Made by a program: the position numbers and the translations under genes | Part shown: one piece after another, positions 1 through 10,836 of the stretch | Numbering within the stretch: the stretch's first letter is position 1 | How the letters are laid out: every line of letters starts with the position of its first letter | NCBI GenBank assembly: GCA_963969595.1 | Contig: OZ018408.1 | Coordinates: 11,715,823 to 11,779,822 of the forward strand | Length of the DNA stretch: 64,000 nucleotides | DNA from: Neckera pumila | Taxonomy: Eukaryota; Streptophyta; Bryopsida; Hypnales; Neckeraceae | Direction: 5' to 3' | Notes under the pieces: generated by a model | Database searches by the model: none | Seen by the model: the letters and a program-made list of their open reading frames with translations, nothing else | Told to the model about the DNA's origin: nothing

Positions 1-251
1 CCAGGAGTAGAAAATCCTAAAAATTGAGGTAATGCCTCTTCTTCAACTTCAATGAGCTTGTGTTGTTTCATTGCCCCCGTTCAAGGCAAAGGTGGATGAA
101 GGGGTGTGAGACAATATGGATGAAATACATGATGGAAAGAATGAAATGTCCAATATGGATGACATTCGTTTGATGAACAATTTTACGGTGCCCTCTGTTG
201 ACTTCTTTTCTTAAATCTTTCAAATAGTCTTGGTGTTTAAGGGGGGAATGC
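1..251 (+). mobile_element. 3' end of an LTR retrotransposon internal region, with polypurine tract
   Basis: No coding frame is convincing here. At 237-251 a purine run (TTAAGGGGGGAATGC) is followed directly by TGTCACGTGAGC, the usual arrangement of a polypurine tract and the first bases of a 3' LTR in Ty3-type elements. The stretch before it is therefore probably the 3' untranslated tail of a retrotransposon whose body lies to the left of the window. A related LTR-like end lies in inverted orientation at 7205-7282. Confidence 0.4.
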
Positions 252-660
252 TGTCACGTGAGCGTGGAGCGGCGAGCAGGGAATGGTGAGCAGGGAGCAC
301 TGATTTGGAACAAAAAAAGAAAAAAAGAGGATGAATCTGGATGAATAAATAAATAAATCTGCATGAAAAATTTGGATGATGTTGGATGCAAAAAAATGGA
401 TGATGTTTGGATGAAAAAAAAATGGATGATGTTGGATGAAAAAAAATGGATGATGTTTGGATGAAAAAAAATGGATGATGTTGGATGAAAAAAATGGATG
501 ATGTTGGATGAAAATATTGGATGGTGCTAGACAAAAAAATAGAAGAAGATAGGATGAAAAAAATGGATGAAGATAGGATGAAAAATGAAAAAAAAGATAA
601 AATGAAAAAAACAAATAAAGATAGGATGAAAGGAATGCGGTTTGGAACTTGTAGAAAAAC
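252..660 (+). mobile_element. LTR-like segment beginning TGTCACGTGAGC
   Basis: The segment starts right after the polypurine tract with TGTCACGTGAGCGTGGAGC and a GC-rich GAGCAGGGA motif. It then passes into simple GGATGA/poly-A repeats. The GC-rich start reappears inverted at 7220-7282. The far end of the LTR was not located, so the end coordinate is approximate. Confidence 0.35.
330..645 (+). repeat. Degenerate tandem repeat of GGATGATGTTGGATGAAAAA type
   Basis: Units of about 22-26 bp, each a GGATGATG(T)TTGGATG block followed by A5-9, are repeated at least six times between 365 and 520 and then decay. Any reading frames through it, such as FFIQHHPFF-like strings on the minus strand, are by-products of the repeat. 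A complementary TTTTCATCCA-rich tract lies at 6840-7200. Confidence 0.8.
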
Positions 661-2560
661 AAATCAAAAGCCTAGAACAGTGTAAAACGGGTATCTAAAA
701 TTGTGGATTACATTTGGCCCACAAATTATAGATTTTACATTCAAATATCCACAAGGACCTATAGTCGTAAACTCTAGAATGGTTTCGTTCTAAAGTAGAA
801 AAGTTGACAGCAACTACTAACGCACATGAACTGAACATAACAATTGCATAATATGCTTCTCAACTATAGATATAAGAATAGAATAATAATGCACACAAGA
901 AATACATAATTACCTTATAAGTGCTTGGTACAAGAAGAGTGGTTAAAATCCTTTAACTCCATGAATTGATAACAATGCCAATGACAAATGCATTGTGCTT
1001 AATGACAAAGAATCCAATGAAGTCAAATCATTGGCATGCTAGGAAATTGTCATGGTGTTGGTTCACCCTAAATTTAACATTAAAACTTGTACTCCAATTT
1101 TGGGTTCTATTTTGAGTCCTAAAAAATTGTAAACACTTGGATTAACATAAAAAAATTAAGATCAAAGTCATTGTCTAGCATAAGCTCATCATCTTTATAA
1201 TCAATATATATTCTCTCCACCAAATGGCATATTTATTTGATAATTACCATTGAACTAATAAACTCCATATCCAAATGAGTACAATCTCATAATGGACGTG
1301 TTGCTTTTTCTATTTTTGTGCCTTTTATACCACAACATCACACCATAGTGACATTTTGATCAAGAGGGTAGGTAGTTTAGGAGTTCAAAGGTGGTAATTG
1401 ATGAATACATAATACGGCTGGAAAAATACATGATGATTATCACAAAAGTGGATTCTTGCAAGAAACACCGGATTTATTTTTTGTCACAATGAAAGTGAGT
1501 CTCTTGTCATCTTCTATAGATTTTGAAGAATAATTATGATGAATTTGAAATTTCTAATTGAAATAATATAACTTAATGGTAATCATATCCTTTATTTTTC
1601 AAACATTTTATACTTAAAAATTAATTTTGTCACACTTTTGAATTTTTAGATTCATTTGTACAAGGTGACCATAAAAAATTAAAGATCTGGAGTTGAAATC
1701 TATATAGTGTATTTCTGCAATAGGGGGCATGTGCCTACAAAGGAGCATCTAAAAATATATTATTTTATGTCCTCCGTGCCCATGCAAATAGGGCTCGCTT
1801 GCACAAGCACTTTTGAACTTTACAGAGGGTTTCAGCTTCATTTTTTTTTATTAAATCTGATCACCATCAAGTCTTTCAGTGAAATGGCCAATTTTTAGTT
1901 TTTTTGGTTCATAATATTCTATTTATAAATTTCTTTTATACCTCATTGTATTTATGTTTTGTATCAATCTATCATTTTTTTACATAGACTTGTAGTGGTA
2001 CATTTAGTTGTTGACTTTTCCAATCAACAATTTAGGATTGTTCTAATTTATAGTACTCCTAGTACTTGTAGTATTAGATACTAGAAATGCAATTTTTGCC
2101 AAAACGCTAGAAAAACTAAACAGTGTTCCTTGCAATATTTCAGGTGGTGTTTTTGGTGGTCCAACCAAAAATCTCTAGTAAAAACAAAATCTGATGTGAA
2201 GACTACAAATTGCGTCAAATGCAATGACATTTAACACAAATGCAACAAAAAAACTTCAAATATGAACTGTAGAATGCAAGGATCTAATAAATAGGCACTA
2301 GAAGTTAGCTTAGGATTTAAGATGGCAAACCTGTATAAAGAGATAACTTTACAAATAATCCTAGATTTGCAAAAAATCTATAGTCTTGCAACTATACCTA
2401 CCATGAAGCAACAATCTGCTCTTGAAGGGTTAGGGATAAAAAAAATTAGAACTCATAGTGAAAACCACCCTTCCACTGTTGAACTGAACAAAATGAAAAT
2501 AATTTTTGTATCAAGGCTCAATAAGCCACCTTTAGGACCCCTCTCTCGGTGTCAAGAGTC
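661..2560. other. AT-rich intergenic DNA, no gene seen
   Basis: Both strands hold only short open frames without codon bias, domain motifs or splice logic. There is a loose AT-rich background and nothing that I can assign to an element family. Confidence 0.6.
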
Positions 2561-2564
2561 CTCT

Positions 2565-4015
2565 TAGGAGGTCTTCCCTAATGCAACTCTTGCAACCAAA
2601 GTTTGCAATCAAAACAAGTTGTCTAACAAAAATTGAAAAAACAAACAAGAGGATTTGGAGAAAGTTTGAAAAGTTTCATAAGGTCCTCCTTTGGAAACTC
2701 CTCTCGGTGCCGAGAGTCCCAATGGAGGGTCCTCCCCCATGCAACTATTGCAGCCAAAGTTCGTAATTAGAACAACCTACTTTGAAAAAAAATTGAAAAA
2801 TAAAACAAGAGAATCTGAAAAAAGTTTCAAAAGTTTCAAAAGGTCTTCTTATGGAAACTCTTCGCGGTGCCAAGAGTCCCGATGGAAGGTCCTCCCCCAT
2901 GCAACTATTGCAGCCAAAGTCTGTAATTAGAACAACCTACTTTGAAAAAAATTGGAAAATAAAACAAGAGGATTTGAAAAAAGTTTGAAAAGTTTCATAA
3001 GGTCCTCCTTTGGAAACTCCTCTTGGTGCCGAGAGTCCCAATGGAGGGTCCTCCCCCATGCAACTATTGCAGCCAAAGTTCGTAATTAGAACAACCTACT
3101 TTGAAAAAAAATTGGAAAATAAAACAAGAGAATCTGAAAAAAGTTTCAAAAGTTTCAAAAGGTCTTATTATGGAAACTCTTCGCGGTGCCGAGAGTCCCG
3201 ATGGAAGGTCCTCCCCCATGCAACTATTGTAGCCAAAGTCTGCAATTTAAACAACCTACTTTGAAAAAAATTGGAAAATAAAACAAGAGGATTTGAAAAA
3301 AGTTTGAAAAGTTTCATAAGGTCCTCCTTTGGAAACTCCTCTTGGTGCCGAGAGTCCCAATGGAGGGTCCTCCCCCATGCAACTATTGCAGCCAAAGTTC
3401 GTAATTAGAACAACCTACTTTGAAAAAAATTGGAAAATAAAACAAGAGGATTTGAAAAAAGTTTCAAAAGTTTCAAAAGGTCTTCTTATGGAAACTCTTC
3501 GCGGTGCCGAGAGTCCCGATGGAAGGTCCTCCCCCATGCAACTATTGCAGCCAAAGTCTGCAATTTAAACAACCTACTTTGAAAAAAATTGGAAAATAAA
3601 ACAAGAGGATTTGAAAAAAGTTTGAAAAGTTTCATAAGGTCCTCCTTTGGAAACTCGTCTCGGTGCCAAGAGTCCCAATGGAGGGTCCACCCCCATGCAA
3701 CTATTGCAGCCAAAGTTCGTAATTAGAACAACCTACTTTGAAAAAAAATTGAAAAATAAAACAAGAGAATTTGAAAAAAGTTTCAAAAGTTTCAAAAGGT
3801 CTTCTTATGGAAACTCTTCACGGTGCCGAGAGTCCCGATGGAAGGTCCTCCCCCATACAACTATTGCAGCCAAAGTCCGCAATTAGAACAACCTACTTTG
3901 AAAAAAAATTGAAAAATAAAACAATAGGATTTGGAGAAAGTTTGAAAAGTTTCATAAGTTCCTCTCTTGGAAACCCCACTCTATGCAAAGAGGCCTCTAA
4001 GGAGGTCCAAACCTA
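2565..4015 (+). repeat. Satellite-like array: ~159-bp monomers arranged as ~319-bp dimers
   Basis: The same block recurs with starts near 2691, 3010, 3329 and 3647, a spacing of 319, 319 and 318 bases. Half-way between them is a diverged sister block (near 2852, 3170, 3489 and 3808), so the basic unit is about 159 bp and the higher-order unit is an A-B dimer. A-type units read CTCYTCGGTGCCGAGAGTCCC and B-type units CTCTTCGCGGTGCCGAGAG. Both then carry TCCTCCCCCATGCAACTATTG and an A-rich tail. The arrangement opens frames of 75-84 codons on both strands, which are repeat artefacts. The outermost units (2565 and 3960) are more diverged. Confidence 0.9.
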
Positions 4016-4284
4016 AGCAAAAACAACCCAATACCTTTGTCCATTTGAAGAACTTCACATACTTGGTCACCCTAGAGACCTCTATTGGCCCCGAGAGCCC
4101 CTGTGGAGTGTTTGAAGTACAGAAATCTCAAACATTATTTTTTCGAAAAATAAATTCAATTGTTTCTTTTTTCAGTTTTTTTTTTCTTCCATACTTGGTC
4201 ACCCTAGAAACCTGTCTTAGCTTTGAGAGACCCTTTAGACTGCTTGAAGCATGGAAATCTCAAACATTATTTTTCAAAAAAAAA

Positions 4285-4288
<4 letters not shown>

Positions 4289-4340
<52 letters not shown>
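4289..4340. repeat. (TA)n microsatellite
   Basis: An uninterrupted TA dinucleotide run of about 50 bases lies inside a unit of the second repeat family. Confidence 0.95.
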
Positions 4341-4346
<6 letters not shown>

Positions 4347-4524
4347 TTTATTTATTTTTATTTTTTTCATACTTAGTCACCCTAGAAACCTCTCTCGGCC
4401 CCGAGAGCCCCTGTAGAGTGTTCAAAGCATGGAAATCTCAAACATTATTTTTCAAAAAAAAATTAAAAATTAAAAAAAATATATTTTTTATTTATTTATT
4501 TTTCCATACTTGGTCACCTTAGAA

Positions 4525-5275
4525 ACCAAGACAAGTGGATACTTCATGGCGTCATCCAGTGCTCTTGCAACAATCAAGTTTAAAAGAATATCATTGTGGA
4601 ATTTATGAATAGTAAATTTGTTTGCTTTTGTCTGTTTGATTTGTTCTTTGTGAAAGCTATAATACGTGTTGTGGTCTGTAGACACCCATTGCACTTCATT
4701 AACATAATATTGGATTGTTTTTGTTCTTGGGATGGACACAGGTGAGGACCACATCCTCTTTGAATAATGAAAATGACTTAGGAAAAGTCACTACTTCCAC
4801 TTTTCTATGTGATATTTTAGATCTAAATTCTTTGGATGTTTTGACACTTTGTGATGTAAAGTTGAGCTTATACATAGGATTGTTATGGTTATCCTTATGT
4901 TTCATAAATATTGTGATTTTTTTTTACTCTAGTCTAAAATATTACATGTTTGAAGGAAAAAAATAGGGTGATTTTTTAGAACCAAGTTTTTATAAGATAT
5001 GTTTCAAAGGCTTTTTTTAGCACATATTTGCTTGGACCATATTAATAGCTCAAAAAAATATGATGTTTATGGTTTTTAGTGACATTGTGATGATTGTAAG
5101 AAATCTCTACGCTTGATGACAAAAAAGACTATACAGAATATCTGGATAAGAAAAAAATAGGATTATGAGGATCCTTCTTAAGAAGCTGTGTAAATGGATC
5201 CCACCCTTAGACATGAAAATAGATGATTGGTGATAATTAGAATAATGCCCTCCAGAAGGAATGTTCCAAAAATAG
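4525..5275. mobile_element. Insert of about 750 bp within the repeat array
   Basis: One repeat unit breaks off after CACCTTAGAAACC near 4525, and the next intact unit begins near 5287. The DNA between has none of the array motifs, has ordinary AT-rich composition and has no convincing coding frame (longest 88 codons, without recognisable motifs). An insertion into the array is the simplest reading, but no terminal repeats or target duplication could be fixed by eye. Confidence 0.35.
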
Positions 5276-5400
5276 TTTTTTTTTTCATACTTGGTCACCT
5301 CTAGAAACCTCTCTCGGCCCCGAGAGACCCTTCAAATGTTTGAAGCATGGAATTTTTTTTTTTAATATTTGGTCACCCCTAGAGGACATTCTATAGTCCC

Positions 5401-6790
5401 TTGCCTACGGAAGTTAAGTCAAGCAAAGGGTTCCAAGAACCCTTTTAGGAAGATTGAACCTTTATATATAGAGAGAGAGAAATCCTTCTAAAGTCATTAG
5501 TTTTGTAATTGGCACAAGATTAATTCCATTAGCTAAATCCTCTACTAGACACGTTTCTTTCATCTACTTAGTGTTGACTTCAAAATATAATGATCACCCT
5601 TCCTGCTATTAAATTGCTTGTATAGTATAAGTAGTGAAGACCTCTAATTTCAAGTTCACAAAGTCAAAGTGACTTCAAGAACCATCTTATGTTTGTAAAT
5701 AGATGACTCATTTATTCATATATATAAATAAACAAAAATTGAATAAAAGTACAAATTTTCAATGTCTTCTTCATAATGATTAAAAGCAAACATCTATGTT
5801 GTTCTAAAATTTGAAATTAATTATCAATTTTCTCAAAGTTCAAAATAGGTTTCTTTTCTACAAAAGAGGACCTATTTAGGTATTGTACCACGTATTGTAC
5901 TCATTGATAAAGTTGTAGTGAGACTAAAAGGGCTAGTATTAGCATTTTAATTTTACCACTAACATCACAAGCTAATATATCTTCAGCGTATCTGTATTAT
6001 GCATATGGCTTTAGAATCAAGATTCCATCATCTTCTTCATTTGCTTGTACTTTGCATTCATAAATCCTTGAAGGATGCTGCGGCCGTTTTTTGACTGACA
6101 ATTGACTTTGAAACAATCTGCAGAACAAAAAAGAATTGTTTTTCATGCAATTTTTTCTATTGCCACATGGAATTTATAGAGTGTACACCATCTCTAACAC
6201 GGTGATAAAGTAGCAAAGTGCATGCTTTATTTTCATCTTTTCTCCTCTCTACTATGACTATTTGAAGTATAGATATTCATTCCCTCAAAATCTACCTGAT
6301 GTCTTTATTTGGTCCCCCTTGTTCATATATGTTGTCAATTGCATGTATTAGCTATTAAATTAGATAAAGTATTTGAAAATTCTATTTCAAAACTTCATGG
6401 TCATAGGGAAGCAACAACCACGGTGACTAGCCCATCTTTTAAGTGTTAACATTGTGCTTATTTTCTAACAATAATCCCTAACTATCTGAAAAAAGAATAT
6501 TTTGGTTTAGTATTGTGATAGTCTTATTTTTTGTGCATGCACAATGGCTTTCAATGTGAACACTTGCAAATTTTCACAATAATAGGTATAATTGAAATTT
6601 GATGTATTATGTCTTCAAAATCCTAACCCAAATTTCTCCATAGTGGCATAGTTGCATAATTATGTACTTTTGTGGTCATAGGTCCCTTACTACCAAAGAT
6701 TTGAGACAAGTGGATGCAAGTCTTCATTTTTTCCTGTTTTTGTAAGATTCTATACTTACTATTCTAATTTGTCTTCCTTTTTGTTTTTCA
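5401..6790. other. AT-rich intergenic DNA, no gene seen
   Basis: No reading frame, inverted repeat or recognisable transposon terminus was found on either strand. Confidence 0.55.
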
Positions 6791-6794
6791 TTTT

Positions 6795-7282
6795 TTTCCC
6801 AAGTTTTCCTAAATTTTTTTTCTTTGTCTCCTTTTTCCTTCCTTTCTTCATCCATTCTTTTCATCCATTTCTATTTTTTATTCATCTACTTTCATCGATT
6901 TTTTAGATGTTTTCATCCAATTTTTCATGTACTTTCATCTTCTTTTACTTTTTTTTCATCCAAATTTTTTATCCTATTGATTATCTATTTTCATCAATAT
7001 TCTCATCTACTTTTGTCTATTTTTGATTTTTTTCATCCACTTTTTCATTTACTTTCATCCATGTTTTCATCCTCCTTCACTCTTTTTTCCATCCAAAATT
7101 TTCATTTAGTTCTTAATGTACTTTAATCTATATTTTAATCCAAATTTTTGTCTACTTTCATCTTTATTTTCTTTCCATTTTCATTAAACTTTTCATTATT
7201 CCATCCAAAATCTATGCTCCCCGCTCACCAATCCCTGCTCCCTGCTCGCCGCTTGCCGCTCCAAGCTCACGTGCTAGCAACA
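6795..7282 (-). mobile_element. Inverted LTR-like segment matching the start of the one at 252
   Basis: Read on the minus strand from 7282, the segment starts TGTTGCTAGCACGTGAGC, followed by a TGGAGCGGC block and GAGCAGGGA and GGTGAGC motifs. This is the same order as at 252-300 on the plus strand. A TTTTCATCCA/ATCYACTTT-rich tract (7200 down to 6840) is the counterpart of the GGATGA tract at 330-645. The preceding CTTAAACACGAG corresponds in position to the polypurine region. The two segments are probably solo or partial LTRs of one retrotransposon family inserted in opposite directions. Confidence 0.45.
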
Positions 7283-8760
7283 CTCGTGTTTAAGGTAGGA
7301 AGCTCAAGAATATAGCAGAGAAGGAGAAAAATAGAGTTGTAGATTGATTGCCGACTGAATGATTTTAATTTTTTTTGGAAGACGAAGATGTGGAAAAGAA
7401 ATGAATGACAATTTAAAGTGTATTTTTTTGACTTAAAATGAATTAGATATGAATTTTTGAAGTAAAGAGTGCATATATTGCTATTTGTTGTCATAGACTT
7501 CAGCAATAAAGAACTACCAAGCGGCTCTAAAAAGAGTAGAGCAATCTAGAAATAGATGAATACCTTCCTCAATATGAATATAGTGTCTTAAATGGAGTAG
7601 TAGATAGAAGTAGCCTGCCCATGGCCAAACTTGAGAAGTTAGCATTGTCATTTCAAATTCCATATTTGCAATTGAAGGGAGTTTTCATAATTGATGACCG
7701 GCACATTGTAGTTGTGTAAAAGCATTGCTCTAAGTCTTAAAATGAACCACTTACACTTACTAATCCTAATTCCAAAAAATTGTCATCCATTCTATCAACC
7801 ATCTACACTATTCATAAACCTTTTCTAGGATTGTTTCTTAATGCCTGCTCGATTTTAGGACCTCCTACCTTAGAAGCAAGATGTTTTTTTTTTGTGTTCT
7901 TGGTTTTGGAGAGGGTGGCTTTATGTTTGCTCAATTTCTCAAAGTTATTGACATAAGACACAATAGATAGTAGTTGTACAATGTATAATCAATATGGTAC
8001 GATTAGTTTATCTAAAATCTAGTTACACAATATAGATATTTATTTAATAAAAATGAACAAATGACACCCTAACATTGAATTCTCTCTATTGTGTGAACTA
8101 ATTTGGAAACTTTTGTAAGTATACTTCTAAAAAGAAAGATTTAACGAAAAAATCACCAAGTATAGAGTCTATTTTTTTGAAATTGAAATTTGGTACAGTT
8201 GATTAAGATTAATTAAGTGAGTGCATTGATATAAGAATTGCCTACAATTGCTATTGAAAATAGGCTATTTATATGAAAAAAGGAAGAATGAAGGAGTGGG
8301 GGGAATTCCTCAATGAGTCCATGATTCTATACATTAATCTATACATAAATCTATACATTAAATTAGGGAGTTTGTTTTATTTGTTTGTTTGTTACATAAA
8401 GATTTCTAGAACTGTGCATTCCGCGGTTGTGCTCTTGGTACCATTAGAAAGCTCTTTGCGGGGAAGGATGCACAGACTTTATTTCATGGCATTTTGACTC
8501 ATAACAGAAAAGATATTGAATTTTGAAGTTTTTATGAATTATATTTTTATTTTATTAAAATATGTTGTGGCAAGGGTGCATGGCATACTAATTCACTCTA
8601 AGATAAGCAATACCCAAAACCAACAAAATAAGAAACCTGCCACTATGTACCTCAATGTAACAATATAACAATACTAAATATCAAATACACAACAGTAGTA
8701 CGTATTGTTAGTTTTGAATACGTACTTACTAACTCAAAGATGACTTTCATCCAGAAACCC
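7283..8760. other. Intergenic DNA, no gene seen
   Basis: AT-rich sequence without persuasive frames. A short TATACATTAATCTATACATAAATC tract at 8328-8360 resembles one at 23322-23347, but too little is shared to define an element. Confidence 0.5.
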
Positions 8761-8769
8761 TAACATCCA

Positions 8770-10320
8770 TCCTCCCACCTGTCTTGAAAAAGAAGAGACG
8801 CGTGCTGCTCACAAGTTTCGGTGCAAATTTCGCATTACCACTGAAGTTGGAGCAACCGTTTGAAGATTTATCAAGAATTCCCTACTGCGACCAGGTTTGC
8901 GACTCTAGCTGCAAAATTCGATGTTTCGTTTTTGTTGCTTCCAGAGATTGCAAATTTTTAGAGCTCGTTTTTCCTCCAGAATTTTTGTTTTTTAGGGTTT
9001 GGTGAATCCTCCTTCAATGTCCGCTTTGCTTTTCAAGAAAGGACGAGAATGTAGCGTTACAGTTCCAAGAACATTTTCTTAGTGCGGAAGTGAATGTTCG
9101 ATTACTGATTTTTCGACTTTAATTGCGAAATGAGAAAATCCAAGAGCTTCACTGAGTTGTCTTTGGCATGTCCAATTGCTGCGGCTTAGGTCGATTGGAC
9201 GTGAAGTTTTCAGAAATGTTAGTGTTTCAATGATGCAATAATCACTACAGTAATTCTTAATTATCTTGTGTGCACAGCAATGTATTTGGTGGAAAGGCTA
9301 TCTCTGTTGTGGGTTTTGAATGGTGCACGGGTTTTGGGTGCAGCAGATTTGCTTGGAAGTGTTGTTCAGTATGGCTCAGCCTTTGATTGCGAAGCTGGCG
9401 TCCGTAGCCGAGTACGTGGTTGTCCCTGGAGCAATTTTTGTGGCCTACTTTACGACGAGCCGCTCCACCCAGCCCAAACGAGATCGTAAGTGATGGAGCT
9501 TCCAGTTCGTCTGTGTGCTCTGCAGATCAAGACGCACTTAGGAAGCTAATGAAGGCATTCATACTCTGTTTTGGTTCCACGGAGAGAGATGGTGCCTTGT
9601 GAAATGTGATGTTCAAAACCATGCGCATCATTTGTGTGGTGTGATGTTGTAATAAACAGTTTTCAAGTGAACAATTTCTATCGTAATGGTGCATTTCTTA
9701 CGGTGCATGATATGCGTGATGATTCTGGTGTGATACTTGGTGCTCTCACTGGGACTGAAGCATGCGCTTTCTCTATGCTGTTACTGGGTATAGAAGGTCG
9801 TTTGATCGATCCTTCATTGATTTTAGGGCATTCTTCGAGTGGGTGGACCACGGAACGACTTGTTCTGCTGCTTCTGAGGATCTGATTGTGGCATGTCCTT
9901 CATCTAGGCTGTTGCAGCTTATTTTGACTATCCAATTGAAATTCTGCCCTCTTCATTTTGGGGGTTTAGACTGGCCGAAAACGCTGTGCTACTTATTTTT
10001 GGAGCCCGTTCGATTGAAACCTACTGATGAGCTGTATTCAACCATGAACTGGGTTTTCTATTGATGCGATCAAACCGGCTGTGTCTGATTGCATTGGCGT
10101 TATTTCTCTGCTGATGTTTGACGCAGAAGGACTCGTTGTGTAAAGAGGTGGAAAAAAATCATTTCCAATCATGCAAGTCTTTATATTTAGTTTCATACTT
10201 CAGAAGATTCTTTAGAAGGCTTGGATATCTCCTCCTCCACTACGGATGGCATCTGAAAAGACTTCAAAAATCCAAATTCTTCTCTAAAGCGTTGAAGCCC
10301 AAGTGTTAAGAGGTCTAGCC
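8770..10320 (+). other. Probable transcription unit around the micro-ORF (UTRs)
   Basis: Base composition rises above the surrounding intergenic DNA, and a 5' UTR intron acceptor is visible at 9279. Downstream of the 9493 stop only short, biased-free frames exist, as expected of a long 3' UTR or further non-coding exons. Promoter and polyadenylation sites could not be placed. Confidence 0.3.
9371..9493 (+). CDS. 40-residue single-pass membrane micro-protein (unrecognised)
   Basis: Unrecognised small ORF in a higher-GC stretch that looks transcribed. A pyrimidine-rich TTATCTTGTGTGCACAG acceptor ends at 9279, suggesting a 5' UTR intron whose donor could lie near 8895. The frame opens with ATGG in good initiation context and encodes about 40 residues. 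Residues 1-14 are MAQPLIAKLASVAE, residues 15-28 are a hydrophobic span (YVVVPGAIFVAYFT), and the tail is basic (SRSTQPKRDRK). The layout fits a tail-anchored or single-span membrane peptide of mitochondrion, plastid or ER; which one is not visible. The last codons read CGT AAG TGA, so the stop overlaps a perfect GTAAGT donor, and a spliced longer product is the main alternative. No homologue was recalled. Confidence 0.45.
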   Translation: MAQPLIAKLASVAEYVVVPGAIFVAYFTTSRSTQPKRDRK

Positions 10321-10329
10321 AATTTCCAG

Positions 10330-10836
10330 CAGTGCAGTATACAAATATAAGACCATAAGGCCATAACAGAAGGTAGCAGATTGAAAGAGATTCAGCACAA
10401 ACTCAGCACGGAAAATTATCATATCTTGCATTGGTAAATTGAACTTGCACATACAGTCAAGTGGCAAACCTCTACCGTATGTGTCTTCCCTCTAAAATTC
10501 TAAATCGAAAACAAAAAAAAGCTCACTATAGAGTAACACTACTAAAAAGTACTTTCCGGGTACTGCAAAGAAATGAAATCAGGACATCGTAAGTTGCCAA
10601 AATAAAAGCGATGGCAATAAATCTTAGCACTCTCAATAATCTCTGCTTAACTTTGGAGAGAAGCTCGTTATCGTACTGCTAGCCGTGCAACTTGGTCCAC
10701 CCAAGAACCCTAACTGGGCACAAACTGAGGTAATTTCCAAGTGCAAAGTCATCACGTCATGACAGTGGTGCTTGTGAACATATGATACAGAATCTTTGAT
10801 ACAGGGCGGGCATCAATTAGACTGCCTCGCAAAAGC
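10330..10836. other. Intergenic / 3' flank of the zinc-ribbon gene
   Basis: This lies between the convergent plus-strand micro-ORF unit and the minus-strand stop at 10837. It probably contains the 3' UTR of the minus-strand gene. No further coding sequence was seen. Confidence 0.45.

Larger units (their letters stand above)
4040..5400 (+). repeat. Second repeat family: CATACTTGGTCACCCTAGAAACC units
   Basis: Units starting near 4056, 4190, 4368, 4503, 5287 and 5367 share TACTTGGTCACC, then CTAGAAACCTCTCTCGG, a CCCCGAGAG box, a GTTTGAAGCATGGAAATCTC block and an A/T homopolymer tail. Spacing is irregular (about 130-180 bp). The CTCGG...CCGAGAG core resembles the core of the neighbouring 159-bp satellite, so the two families may be related. 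Confidence 0.75.

Noticed and set aside
237..662. 141- and 104-codon minus-strand frames (FFIQHHPFF-like)
   Set aside because: Direct translation of the GGATGA/poly-A tandem repeat; low-complexity protein without evolutionary meaning.
2691..3886. Series of 75-84-codon frames with the same peptide (METPLGAESPNGGSSPMQLL)
   Set aside because: They repeat with the 319-bp satellite unit on both strands, so they are repeat artefacts, not a gene family.
4289..4340. Membrane protein suggested by the frame at 3967-4416 (YIYIYIYI stretch)
   Set aside because: Translation of the (TA)n microsatellite and surrounding repeat units.
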